Positions 11,771-24,839 of a stretch of 64,000 nucleotides of DNA are shown here, one piece after another (position 1 is the stretch's first letter; the number at the start of each line of letters is the position of its first letter). Position numbers and translations under genes: made by a program. Source of the stretch: Nageia nagi (taxonomy: Eukaryota > Pinophyta); the NCBI GenBank assembly GCA_050084985.1, contig JBITNC010000001.1:29388001-29452000 (forward strand). The letters are read 5' to 3'. The notes beneath the pieces are model-generated. The model was not told the origin of the DNA. It worked only from the letters and a program-made list of their open reading frames with translations, and made no database searches.

Positions 11771-12629
11771 TTAAAAAAATACATATATAATATATCTGAA
11801 AAATAATTTAATATATGAACTAATATTCTTTTGTATTTTAAACTTTAGTAACATTATTTTAAAAAAATGAAAAAATATAAATATTAAATGTTTATAGCAT
11901 AAATAAAAAGATAAAATATAAAAATAATATAATTTATTTTAATTTTTTATCTTATAATATCTTATCATTTAATATTTAATAATAATATACAATTAATATA
12001 TTATATTATATTATATCTTATCTTATATTATCAATAGACCCTCCAACCATATTTGATTTATATAGTAGTAAAGTTCATATCTATACTATGTTAGAGTTAA
12101 TATTCATAATTTTATTAGTGAAATTCATATCTACATTTATGTTAGACTTCAAATTTATTACATTTTTAAATAATTTTACATGCTAAGAAAGACATATTTT
12201 TGGATTGATAATATTTAGCCAAATTGAAAAAAGCATATACTTATCATAATTAAATTTGATTCCCAAACAAAAATATTAAAAAATTTATTATTAACACCAA
12301 TTTCAAACAATAATATTTTTTTCAAAGAAAAAGCTTCATAAAATCAAAAGCAATAATGATTTACTAATTATTGCATTGTAGGCATCTCCTGACATCAGGA
12401 TATATTAAATTTGTGATCTACTATTCTATGTAAATAGTTGACGATTAAAATAATCTGTACTATTGATTTTATGTATATGAACATGTTTTTTGATTTTATG
12501 TATATGAACATGTTCTTCCTAGTATAAATGTCACTTTCACACCATCACTATGACATACATGACATACATCTGCTCACCATGACATACATCCACTCTCTCC
12601 TGACCATGAGATACATCCTCTCTCTTTCG
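11771..12629. other. AT-rich sequence with minor tandem repeats
   Basis: Very AT-rich, ATATTATATTAT-like between 11930 and 12040. A 27-bp unit is duplicated at 12463-12516 (TTGATTTTATGTATATGAAC...). Around 12545-12625 CATGACATACATC-like units of about 30 bp occur three times. No gene seen. Confidence 0.6.
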
Positions 12630-15459
12630 TTGAATGATGCTCTCACCTATTGAATGATGCAAATATAATTTATGATAGTACAAATTTTTTTAATTTATTT
12701 ATCCTTGATTTATCTTTAGTTGGCACTACAGAGGAAAGGCTTGAGGGGTTACCAAGGTTCCTGGAGTTTCTTGGTAGCTTATTAGGCTCCACTCCTTTTA
12801 TTCCTCCCCTTATGACAAGGACACTTTTCCAATTACATTTTCTCTTTTAGGGTGCCCTTCAGGACTAGTGCTGGGTACCTGTTATTCTTGTAGACTTACA
12901 CTTTGAAGGGGTAATATTCTTTATATTCATTATTCTTTCATTCATTCATTCTTTTTCCCAATAAAACCCCTTCTATAATTCCTACTTCTTATTCTCTTTT
13001 CTTTCTCATTTGTAAGTACTTGTATAGATTCATTCTTAAATGTAAATTGTATATACTTAATCTTTGCTTAAGAGTCTTGTATATATGCACTTAGCAATGG
13101 CTTGGTTTTGTTTAAGTAATTTTTGGATCATATTTGTATTATTGGGTCTTAGCCAAAAGGAAATTCATTCAAAATCATCATTTTATTATAAGGTTGGTGT
13201 TTTTTGTGCATAGTTGAATGAGTCATGTTTAGGATATGTGTATAAGTCATAGGCTGAAGAGTGTCCATTTGGTAAAATTAGCTAAGTCATTTTTGAGATT
13301 TATCTAGGTCTAATCCATGTATTATTTTTGGGTATTATTGTATATAGTCTATTTGTATGTCTAAATTAAGTCTAAGCCCTATCTCGAGTCTAGTTACTTA
13401 AGTTTCAATCCTGTATAAGTTTGGGGGTTATTTCCAAACCCCATTGTACATAGTGGTTAGTTTAAGTTTAATTCATATAGTGGGAAATGTTATCACAAGA
13501 GTTAAGTGAAATAGGGCTCATGAAAATCCAACGATGACATCATACTTTTCAAAGGTGGGCTCCATATGAATTAGTCAATGGGTGATCCTAATAATTCTTC
13601 AAGGTGAGAGATATTCACAACTCTATATTCAACAAATATTTCCAATTTTGAGTGATGATGTCACACTTTTTAGGAAGAATCGATAGGTGATAAGTTTCAC
13701 AAATATTCAACAACCCCTACCAAAGCATAATAAGACCCACTTGGGATAAGTAAAGACTATAAGAGGAGGTGAACACTCAGGTCTACTTAATCAAAGATGT
13801 GTGATCCTTGAGACTCTACTAACATGTCAATTACAACTCATTTTCATGTGGCAACAGTAGTTCACTCTCAAGTTTGAATGGTACATCTTGCTTCACTCTT
13901 ACAATGATCATAACCCATAGCTACAGAACATAAATATTTAATGGTTGCAAAAAGTTAGGTGGTCATTGAATATTGATATAGGTTGATTGTACTTATTGAC
14001 ATGAAAAACCATACCTCATAAATGCAAGATTAGTTACAGAATCACCATGGTCAAAGATAAAAGTGATGGATTATGGTTGGATTGGTACAAAGATTAAAAT
14101 TTTGTAGATTCCCAAGCATCGACGTTGAATCAGGACCATGTTGTGTAATTAATTATAATTGTAGATTATTCTATACATGTTATTCTTAATCAAAAAGGTA
14201 GTTGTAATCTTTAATGGCAGACAACCACCCATTGTAAATAGAACATTATAAATAGTGGACTATTAGAAGTCCAAAAGGTCATACATTTTAGCAAAGTTTC
14301 CTAATGTAAACATTGTTTTCATAATGGTAATGAAACACTATGTTATTTTTCCCTTTATATGCTATGACTATTATCTTATTTTGTAATTATTGCGTATGAA
14401 GTTTTTTCTAAAATTATGATTATGTATTGCAATTACAAGACCCCAAGAGTGAGGTAGTTAATCTATTTTTAGTCTTGGCTATGGATTACTGCCTATGTAG
14501 TGATGCTCGAGCTTACTAGTTTAGTTTGCTTTCATGTTATTTGTTTTCACATTAAATAGTTTATATTTTGATCTCTTTCTAATTGATTTTAACTTCTTTT
14601 ATCTCTTTCCTATTACTTTTAACTTTTTTCATAGATAGGAACTGACCTATAACCCAAATATTGAGCAGAAAACCCTACAAGTGCATTATCCCACTACTTT
14701 TTTCTTATTCAAGAATCTTGTTGTTATCAAGCAATGGAGAACTTACTAGACTAGACCCTTAGGTTATATTACATTGATAAACAACACCTAGAATGTTAGC
14801 CCATGTTCGAGGATCTCACTTGATGAAAAGCCTTTAGTAGCATGACCATGATCACCACACAAATAATAAATTTATGAAACTATATCTACATCATTGTCAA
14901 ATAAGTCATCGACCCTTTCAACGTATTTATTTTGTGTATGACCTATAATCATTACTTTCCATAAATCTATAGATCTTAAATTAACATAGTTATATTTTAA
15001 ATTTAACATAGAATCAATTAAGGTATTATGGTCTAATGATAATTTAGAAAATAGTTTAAATGATGAGAGGAAGAGGAAGTAAGACCATGAATTTATTATT
15101 GTATTGAACTATTGTCTAAATTATGACCATAAATTTATCATCATTGAAAATAAGACCATAAATTTAAACTGTTGAAATGATGACCATATCAATAAAGCCA
15201 TTGAAAGGTATTTGTATCAATAGTTTAAATAATAATTATTTATTTATTTCAAAAGCCATTAAAAATAAGAAATCATGACCATAAGAAATAATAACCATAA
15301 ATTTGATGTTTGTATCGAACTTTTTCAGGGTTTTTAAACATTTTTTATAGTCACTTTTTATTTTTAACCATCACATATTAAGGGTATATATTTTTTATTA
15401 CCATATATACATTAATAAAAAAATTATAAATTAATTTATATTTTAAAATATTCATCTAT
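12630..15459. other. non-coding sequence, possible decayed LTR
   Basis: No coding region recognised. ATTATAAATAGTGGAC near 14250, followed by transcript-end-like sequence, could be part of an old LTR, but I find no partner LTR, primer site or polypurine tract. GACCATAAATTTAT-like motifs recur between 15080 and 15310. Confidence 0.4.
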
Positions 15460-15474
15460 AAAATTGTTATATAT
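15460..15474. repeat. target-site duplication of the LINE, left copy
   Basis: AAAATTGTTATATAT, identical to 21361-21375 at the other end of the LINE. Confidence 0.85.
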
Positions 15475-15643
15475 GGGAACATAGGAGCTCTGCTAGGGTT
15501 TGTCTGGTTTGGTGCATGAGCTGAACTTGCCTTGGGAATCACATCATATTGGTGGTTATATGGGATGCATTACTCTCCTCAACTTTGAGAACCATGTTAG
15601 CCAATTCCCATCACCTTGCATGGCCTAAGTATTTTCTTTTTTA

Positions 15644-16366
15644 ATGGAGTCCAACCGTTCAGTAGCTTCAAATTTGGTTGATACTGCTAGACAGAGAAAT
15701 GGCATCCAAAGAAGCCCAATTTTTCATCTCAAAAGTGTACACTGAGGTAATACCTATATTCCTAATGTTGATATCCCTCTATGGTTTGAGAGCCATACTT
15801 TAATAGGTTATTTTTGGGGTCATATTCCTATGGATTCTATCATTTGTAGCTAGGTCCAGTAGTATTAGACTGCTTGTGGGGTTGAAGTAGAGAGCATTCA
15901 AAATCTCATGAAAGGATTCTTTCTCTTTCATTTTCCCCATGAAGACCATGCTCAATCAATTTTTGACAATGGGCCATGGTATGTTTGTAACTTGCTCTTG
16001 GTCTTTCAACCATGGATGCGTGACTTTCTTATTGATGAAGGAACTCCATTTGAAGTGCCTGTATGGGTCAAAATCCCCCAACTCCTATTACCATTATGGT
16101 CCTTCATGGAAAAATTTGTAGCTTCATTAGGCACTATTATCTATGTAGAATATCCTAGATTTTATGGAGTTCAACCCTTAAAAATGGTTTGTGTTAAAAT
16201 TGATTTATCCAAAGATCTTCAAGATCATTTGGTTGTCAAGGTGGTAAATAGTAATTTCTATCAAAATCTAGTTTACATAAACCTTCTAAATACTTGCTAC
16301 CAATGCCAATCTATAGACCATAAGATTCGAGATCGTCCTCTCATGGAGGGGAGATTCAAAGCTTGA
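15644..16366 (+). pseudogene. LINE ORF1 (DUF4283 / CCHC), broken
   Basis: From the ATG at 15644 (MESNRS...) the frame stays in register to 16366 but has stops at about 15737 and 15850-15890; it is open at 15908-16366. The DUF4283-like gag core includes IPLWFESHTLIGYFWG, FPHEDHAQSIFDNGPWYV and PFEVPVWVKIPQL. The C-terminal CCHC knuckle reads CYQCQSIDHKIRDRPL, with the final Cys replaced by Arg. In this family ORF1 binds the element RNA. The assignment is by motif recognition. Confidence 0.8.
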
Positions 16367-16752
16367 GGCCAGGTGATTAGGGTACTAGTTACTACTCCCT
16401 TATAACTAACATGATAAAAACATGCCAATAATTTTGATAATGGTTGAGCTGAGCCCTTGGCGTAATGGGTACTAGTTACTAATAAGAAAACTTGAAACCC
16501 ATGACAAGGTGCTAGGCACAACAAGATTCCTACACCCTCTCAAGGAAATGACCAAGCTCCATTGGCTCCCTTGGCCATCACCTCCTAGCTGACACCTACC
16601 CTTCCCCATGCCAATAATCAATAAAGAGCCATTATTGAAGCCAAATACAAAGAAGCATTAATGAGACCAAGTAGATCTTCCTTCTCCATGTTCATGAGCA
16701 ATAATCATGCTAACTTCTAAGATTGAGGGTGATATGCACCTCAAATCTGCCT

Positions 16753-19700
16753 AATGACTTTCTTTTCTTGGAATGTCAGAGGATGATAGACCTAGTTTGT
16801 AAATACATGGTCTGTAATGAGATTTCTAAGATCAAGAGTCATATTGGGTAGATAGAATTTATTTATCTCTAAGAAGTTAAAATTTTGGAGTTTAATATTG
16901 AATGTGTTAGTTCCTTTTTGTGGCTTGGGAGCTCTATGTTTTCTACTAATCATTGTCCTAGTAGAGGAGGTGCAGTAACTTTGATTCCTCCAAAGTGGAA
17001 AACTCTTTTGGTCTTGTGGGGTATGGACCATTCTAATTAGGTAGTTTGGACTATTTTTGATATTGATGGCTAGCCTTTTAGGGTTTTCAATATCTATGCT
17101 TCTAATCATGGGCCTCATAGAAATGCTCTTTGGTGATGGCTTGCTTTATCTCTTCCCTAGGCCATTTGGCTTTTTTTTCAAAGACTTCAACATGGTAGAG
17201 AAAGATGATAATAAGGTGGGTCAGCTTCTTATGAGATGGTGTGCTAGGGAAAGATATGCTTGGTTCTTTCTTAAGAATAAACTTGGGTTGGTAGACCCTA
17301 ATGCATGTCACAATGCACAAAGCTTCCCCAATGCTCTCTAGTTCATATGGTCAAACTTCTTGGTAGGTGACTATAGAGTTCTCAAAATATTAGATAGAGC
17401 TTTGCTCATAGACCACATTGGTTTCTCTTTTCAATGTTTATTTCCCATTGTTCCTTTAGTCTTTGCCTCTCCCAAGAACACTATCTCTAATCATCTTCTC
17501 ATTATCTTCAAGGTCATCTCCACTAGTTAGTAACCCATTAAGTTCCATTCTCCTTTTTATTTGAATGTGTCTTTTCTTTCTCACCCTGCTATCATGGCCC
17601 ACATCTATCGAGTCTAGAACCTAGTTCCATGACCTAATGATAAGGTGGGTTGGATTGAGTGGTGGAATGATGCCATTTATCAAACCTACTTGGTGCTTAG
17701 GATGCTAGTATTCAAGCTTGCCCAGCTTTTAAAGTGCTCAAACAGTGCCCTTTGGAAGGAATTTGACCTTATCTCAATGTGCCTAGAAGTAGATCCATTG
17801 AATATGTTGCTATAATAGCATGTTGTAGCTATTCAAAATGAGTTTAGAAAAGTTAAAATTTTTGAAGCCAAAGGAGCCCAATTTCAAGCTCGATTGCATT
17901 GGCTCAAAGTGGGTGATCAAGTATCTAAAGAAATTTTTCAAAAACTCTGACCCCCTAAATTGGTAACATAGTTCAAAGCCATCCTCGATGAGGATACTCG
18001 TGTTACAAAGCCCCTTGGTATAGCCAAGGTTTTTGCTAAGCATTACTCTCAAGTCTTCACTTCTCAAAAGTTATCTAAGGACTGACAATGTGCTTTGGAA
18101 GAATATTGTAGAGTGGTTCCTAAAAAGCTCTCTCCAAGTCAATTTGAGGCTTGTGAATGCCTACTCTCTTTGGAGGACTTAAATTTGGCATGAGGATGCA
18201 TGGAAAATGAAAAAGCACCTAGCCTTGATGGGTTCCCATGTGAATTTTACAAGAAGCTTTGGGATGTTGTTGGTCCTAATCTTCTTAATGTTTATTAAGA
18301 ATCCCTTTTCGTAGGATCCTTAGGGGCCATTATCAATAAAAAAAACATCAAGTTCATATAGACTTGGAGCTAATTTCTAGTTGGAGGCACATCACCCTCC
18401 TTAATGTTAGCTATAAAATTATTGCTAAAGCTATTGCTCTCAAACTTTGATCTTTGCTACCATAGATTGTTTACTTGAGCAAACTAGTTTCATTAAGAGC
18501 TGATATATTCTTGAAAATGTCATTGCAGTTTGGGAAGGTATGGAATGGGCCCATTTTTCTTAGCAAAATACCTTTTTTTTCAAAATAAACTTTGAAAAAA
18601 CCTAAGACAAAATTGAATGGTATTTTATTTTGGCCATGCATAAAGCTTTGGGCTTTGATCCAACTTTTTTGGCTTTAGTTCAAATGTTGTTCAAAGATTC
18701 CATGGTAGTTCTTACCCTTCATGGGGTCTATTTTGTCACCATTAGCCTTTTTAGATTAGTTAGATATGGGTGTCCTATAGCCTTCTCTTTGTATGTTCTT
18801 ACTACTGAAGCCTTTAGCTATCTGCTTGCTGATAGAGCATTACAAAATTTGGTCAAAGGAATTTCCTTGGTAGGGAATGGAGGGAAACTAATTAATGGTC
18901 ATTTCATCAATGACTCCTTCCTTACTCTTTAGGGAGATAGATCTTCTATAAAGCATGCTTTTGAATGTCTAAAAACTTTTTGTAAAGCTTTGGGCTCTAG
19001 CATTCAATGGAGAAAGATGTCTTATTATAGACAGGCTCAGTTGAAATGCTTAGATTAGCTCTCTAACTTCAATGGTATTGGATATCCCTTGGAGAAATGT
19101 TCAAATTTGGAATTTCCTTTTCCTTCCAAAGTACCCTAGCTTAGTTGTGGAACTATGTTCTATAGTGAGTGGAGAAAAAGCTTTCTTACTGGACTACCAA
19201 GAAGCTTTCATTAGCAAGAAAATTCCAAATCTGCTCTAAAGTTCTAGCCTCCATGCATGTTTATTACTCTTCCTGTTGGGTCCCCTCCCATAATTGTTAT
19301 CGAAAGCTAGAAAAGTTCCTTAGGTATTTCTTATGGGATAGCAACAAAGATAAAAAAGGTTTTCATCGAGTGGCTTGGGACTTTTGTTGCTTACCTAAAT
19401 CCAAAGGTGGTATGGGTATTTTTGACTACCATAGACAAGGAATAGCTCTAAGTGCTAGATGGGTATCTTGAGCTCTGCAAGGCATATAAGATTGGAAAGT
19501 GCTTTTATGTCACTATATTACTCAAGGGATACCCCTTAGAAAGAAAGTCTGGAAGGGCATCGATTTCCCCCTCTCATTGTAGCTCTAATTACCATAAGGT
19601 TTAGGGGTCTTTTATCTATAAAAGCATATGAAAAGCTTGGAGAGTGTTAAACCTTGGCTCCAATGGACTTATGCCAATAAACATCAAGGGGTTGCTTTGA

Positions 19701-21180
19701 CCTCCTTGAATGTTTAGTGGTCCCCAGTTATCACTTTGCAAAACCAACCATTAGCTTCCATCTACTGGATTCGAGCCAAGCGATTTCATAAAAAAGGGAT
19801 TACCTCTCTTTATGATTTTTTTGATAACTCATCCAAATATTGGCTCCCCTAGGAAACCTTCAAATCTAGGTTCACCTTGAAATCTAAAGATAAAGATACT
19901 TTTGAGGCATTCCTCAATAACACCCCATTTTTTCTATGGCCCAAGCTAGGGCAACACTCTCAATTCCATGGTGGACAAAATGGCAATGGGTTTCAGGAGC
20001 TTCTATCTCTAAATACAGTACTAAGCTGGGTTATAGTTGGTTGTTGCCCAATTTGCCCATGATTCCTAATTTGAATGAGCGATGGGGCTTGGCTTCATCC
20101 ACCACTAAATGGAGTTTACATCTCAAAACCCTTCGGGTGACTTACATTAAGCCTAAGCAGGCTTATTTTATATGGAGTATGTTATTTCATAATTTGCCTA
20201 TTGGCTCCCAGCTTACTCACATGGGAGTGATTAACTTGGTGTGCCCATTTTACAACTCCTTAGAGTCTATTGTTCATCTTTTTTGGCATTGCAGTAAGGC
20301 GGCTAAGGCTTGGAATTAGAAACCTTTTTCTTAGCAACCTTTTTCTTGGTTGAATCATATCTTGGGAGACCCTCTTATTTTTTTCTCAGCCTTTGTATGC
20401 TTTCTAGAATATCTTCAAAATTAGAATCTTGTTCTATATTTGGAAAGAGCAGAATGTCATAGTTTTTTGGGAAAACTTGCTAATGTTGATTTCTCTCTAG
20501 TAGATAAGCTCACTATTTTCTATGATGTATGCTTTCAAATTCAAGAATAAGTCAACAACATTGTGTTGGAAGTTAGTCACTTGCAAGAACTTCTCAGCCA
20601 TTAGGGGAATGCTCCCTACATTATGAGCTAAGTCCCTCCTTTTCCCCTACTCATTAGGGATGTTCATGCTTGCATTTTAAGCAGCACCATCATCCACCAC
20701 CATAGAAGTAGGATTAGAGCTTTGCTTATGATTCATGGCCCCCTCAACGTCATACTAGAAGCCCCCCACCTGCAATTGGTCAGATAATGCAAGGTTAGGA
20801 GTCAATACCTAGTCCCCCTCATGCATTTGGTTGGGGTGATTCTAACCCCCCTTCCCACCAAGCCATAGGCTGGGGTTGGTTAGAAGATGATGGGAGTGAT
20901 TGACATAATATAGTTAATACAAATGTTAATGCTCATGATGCTGTAATAGATGGTTGGGTTGCCACCTCTATCAAAGGTGACCCTGAGTGGCATCAATTTC
21001 AAGAAACACTAGAAACTACTCATTGGCCTTGGATTCCTTAGAATATTTGGTAACATAATGTGGTGCATGGAATTAAAAGCACCTTTGATGAGGCCACCAC
21101 TATAGACTTCCTTGAGGTGCCACCAGTCAGTTTTGCACCTACCAATACTCCATCATCCATGAATGAAGATTAAATGCTTA
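16753..21180 (+). pseudogene. LINE ORF2 (endonuclease and reverse transcriptase), broken
   Basis: Starts at the ATG at 16753 with MTFFSWNVRG, the usual start of the apurinic-like endonuclease; FRVFNIYASNHGPHRNALW (about 17078-17140) is a later endonuclease block. RT blocks: KAPSLDGFPCEFYKKLWDVV (about 18212), WRHITLLNVSYKIIAKAIAL (about 18380), KINFEK (about 18585, first catalytic Asp now Asn), and GHFINDSFLTL (about 18897, the FADD box now FIND). A zf-RVT-like segment lies near 20105-20319 (QAYFIWSMLFHNLPIGSQLT, then CPFYNSLESIVHLFWHC). Many stops and frameshifts. It cannot encode an active enzyme. Confidence 0.88.
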
Positions 21181-21360
21181 TCAACCCACTAAGGCTAGTG
21201 GGAGCACTATTTTGTTGGCCCAATTCAGTTTGATTTTTTTGTTAGTCTATTGCTATGCTAGGCACGAGGGGTGAGAGGACATCCACCCATTGTATTTTTT
21301 TTTAAAAAGTAGGTGTACCTTTCTTTTTTGATTTATTAATATAAGGCTTTTTCATTCAAA

Positions 21361-21375
21361 AAAATTGTTATATAT
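21361..21375. repeat. target-site duplication of the LINE, right copy
   Basis: AAAATTGTTATATAT, identical to 15460-15474. Confidence 0.85.
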
Positions 21376-21654
21376 ATACATGTATATATATAATTAAAAA
21401 AATTTAATTCAAACATAACATGTTTTTATTATGTTATTAATGTATTTATAAGAACATAAAAAATAAAGTATATTTTGATGGGTATTAAAATATTGAAAAC
21501 ATCATTAAAAATTTAACGACGAGTAGAGGTAAACATCAATTTTCAACCATGCCCCCATGATCTAATTCATTGTAGTAAATTAAGCATGATAAAGCCAAAC
21601 CAAACTGATCATCAATAAGTGCATGACTAAGAAAAAAAACATCTTACAAATAGA

Positions 21655-22332
21655 ATATCTTTCTACTACTGTTGTTTGTTGCATTTGGTGAAATAATGTC
21701 AATGCCTGTAGAAAATCAATAAGGACTAGAGCTCTAATTAATGTAGAATTGGATCTTCTTTCTTGGGTTTTTGCAAGGAACCTATTTGAATATAGCATTA
21801 ACTAGACCAACATTATGAAGATCTGCTTATTTTTTAGATTTTTCTATAGTTGAGAAGGTAGTTACGCTTAGATCAAAGTCATGAGTTGAAGATGTGTAGA
21901 TTCCATCGGGACATTCATCCGTCACCACTATGCAAACCGTATATTCTTTGCAAAAGTCCTTGCAAGTGCATTTTACTTTTCCCATGTGACATATACTATC
22001 ATTGTTAGATCATGGTCTTCTTATTAATTAATAATAACATCCAAAGGGATATACAAAAATTGGTACATAATAATAGCATCAAATATTTTTAATTTACCTC
22101 GTATTATTCTCCATAACCTTTCCTTGACTTAAGAATGTTGGACCTACTGCAACAATATTTGAATTAAAAGGTTCATCCTTCATGCTTGCTAGTGGAATGC
22201 ACCCCTTATGACAATAATATCATTATAATAATGAAATCACAATATGTAAAAATGAAGAACAAATGTTTTGTGTAATCGTCACCCTTGCTTCCATTGTACT
22301 TAGCAGTGCAAGTTCAAAACTTTGCTTTAGCA
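21655..22332 (-). pseudogene. expansin-family (beta-expansin-like) pseudogene, three exon remnants
   Basis: Expansins loosen plant cell walls without hydrolysis and have an N-terminal double-psi beta-barrel domain. Three minus-strand pieces fit it in order. Exon A (about 22332-22272): TAKYNGSKGDDYT, where the family has a WYG...GG start. Exon B (22204-22098): GCIPLASMKDEPFNSNIVAV then GPTFLSQGK, ending GAG|GTAAAT. Exon C (21995 down to about 21655): CKEYTVCIVVTDECPDGIY, then HDFDLSVTTF (family HFDLSGTAF), then VPCKNPRKKIQFYIN. The intron 22097-21996 has GT and AG ends. Stops interrupt exons A and C, conserved Cys residues are partly lost, and no C-terminal cellulose-binding-like domain is visible. 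The signal-peptide exon was not found. The family call is from memory of conserved motifs. Confidence 0.66.
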
Positions 22333-24839
22333 TATGCAAACAATAAATATTGCCCAACAATTCCATCAACAATCAAACAAATTTCTCATCTATATCAAAG
22401 GTGAAATATAAATTTCAAGTCTACTCCAAAGAGCTATGAAGAGAATGCAATTTATTTATTAGAAAAAAACCCAAGATCTCTTACCTTGTACAAACTTTGT
22501 AATGTTGAGCAACATACCATCTTTCAACTTGGCTCCCCCATAATTACTCCAGATTCTTCTTTAACACATAGGTGGCATTAATGTTTAGCAATTTTATCTA
22601 TCAACATGTAATTGTGTTGATTCTTACAAGGTCCATGCAGTTCATTCTTTAGTCTTAATAATCCTCCATGCATCAACAGAGCTCCACACACTTATCAAAA
22701 ACATTTGACACTTCTTTTCAAAATGAAATACGTTAGATGCCTCTAGATGAGCATTAAACATCTTTTCCTTCCCTCAAAACATTCTCCCCAATCAATCACC
22801 TCTAATTCGTGCAATAGGTTAAAGACAACTTTACATGGCAACTCTCTAAATAATATTTTCCTTTAAAACCCTATGTCACCATTTACATAATTATTCATTT
22901 ATTTATTCAAATGTTTATCCATCAATTTAATAAAGAATATGTTTTTATTTGTTAAAAGTGCTTTTTAACTAATTAATAAAATAATATATTCTTTTATTTA
23001 AAATATTACTAAATGATAATAAATCTTCTTTATTTAATCATTTGAAATATTTCAATTAAATGGAATATTTTTATTTCTTTACAATAATTTACATGTTCCC
23101 AAAATTAAAAATGATGTATACCTCTATAAAAATTTTACATCTTTAAATACATGCTTTGCATATAATACATCCATGCTTTTAAAATATATATAAATTTTTT
23201 TCTTTCACAACTATCAAATTATAACTTACTTCATTTCAATTTCGAACACAAATGGTTTTTTCCTTTCCAAATATTGTCATATTCCTACAAAAATATATAT
23301 AAATGTGTTAGTACATCTCACATTTCACCAATTTAACATCTTTCATATTTCATTTTTAATGTGATAGTACATTTCACATTTCACCAATCTAACATCCTTC
23401 ATATTTCATTTTTGAGTATTTGAACATGGAAAGCAAAAGAAAATTCATCGAAACATGCTTCTTGAATTTTTCAAGAACTACATTTACCATTAACTAATAT
23501 GTATTTGACAAAATTATGTTACAAAAGAGCAATTACGACCCTATGCAGAGATTATTTCTTAGAAATTTTTTTCTAGCATTCATAGAATTTGAGGATGAAG
23601 AAAAGAAAATATGAGAATTCTCTTCATAATTTGATAGTTTATAGAACAAGTTAAACAAGAAATATTTGTGATTATTACACATGCATTTAACATAAAATTC
23701 AATTTTTTTTTAAAGATTAAATCATTTCAAATTTACTTCATTTTAAAGGATGTATCTAAAAGTCACTAATATACTTCACAACTTTTGCAGGTGACCTTTG
23801 TAGAACCACAACAACTTGTCTTTGTCTCCATAAATATTTTCAGTTCTTAATATGTAAATATATTAAATACATTTCCATATTTAAATATGTTGGATATATT
23901 TGTTTATGAATATTTGCATGTCTTATAATCTTGTTTGCATAGAATTACATTTTTTAGTTCTACCTATCTACATATCTCAAATTTATATAATAAAAGAACA
24001 TATTCCGAACTTAAAATAGTTTACAAAAAATAATTACATATACCAAATAACTTATTTCACATTGTATTCATTTTAAAAGCTACATTTAATTTAATATTTA
24101 CATATCTCATTACAAATATATTTAAACTTTTTTATCAAATATATTCATCTTTTACAATTGACAAAATAAAATTATCATACAATAACTTTTTATTTTCTTC
24201 TTCACACATTTTCTAAACCATATACTAATCTATGGTGTACCCATATTATATATATATATTAACACAGATTTTGGAAGCATTCAATGATACTTTTGCATGT
24301 TTTCCCAACCATGGGTATGCAAAACAAATCTTATTTTTAATTTAGTTGGTGCTTGTGCGTTTCTTTCTTATGAAGGTGCGTATCAATTTTTGAGGCTATG
24401 CACGCATTCTTTTTATATATATATCAGAGCTATCCACTTTATTCTATGGATTCCTGATTTTTGACTGTCTAGAATTTTATATCGACATTGGAGAATACAA
24501 AACAACGTTGATCCATCCATAAGACTTTGGCCTTTTTGAACTTCAACTATATGTGGACGTATCTTCGAGATCTCATACATCCAATAATATTTGAAGTTTT
24601 CTCAATATATTAATAAATGTTCTTATTAAACTTAGATATAATAAATTCTAAAATGCCTCTAACACGCAATCCAATTCATTAGATCTTGATAAATCATAAC
24701 TCAAATTAATATGCATTAAGACAATATTATTTCAATGATCCTAAATCTAATACAATAACCCATGTAAAAATATCTTTAAAAAATATATCTAATCATAAAC
24801 CTCATTTTTAACTTCAATCTTATTATTACACTGAAGGCG
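22333..24839. other. AT-rich non-coding sequence
   Basis: No gene seen. A unit of about 58 bp (GTACATYTCACATTTCACCAAT ... TTCATTTTT) is duplicated in tandem at about 23311-23410. Several (TA)n runs (24247-24260, 24413-24424). Confidence 0.6.

Larger units (their letters stand above)
15475..21360 (+). mobile_element. L1-type LINE, nearly full length, dead
   Basis: A 5.9-kb non-LTR retrotransposon with an ORF1 (nucleic-acid-binding) and an ORF2 (endonuclease, reverse transcriptase, zinc-binding C terminus), ending in TTTATTAATATAAGGCTTTTTCATTCAAA, typical of plant L1 3' ends. Both flanks carry the same 15-bp sequence, the hallmark of target-primed insertion, and define the ends. Dozens of stops and frame breaks show that it is old. 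Confidence 0.9.

Noticed and set aside
13880-14350. Possible LTR with ATTATAAATAGTGG
   Set aside because: No partner LTR, primer site, polypurine tract or TSD found, so not listed as a mobile element.
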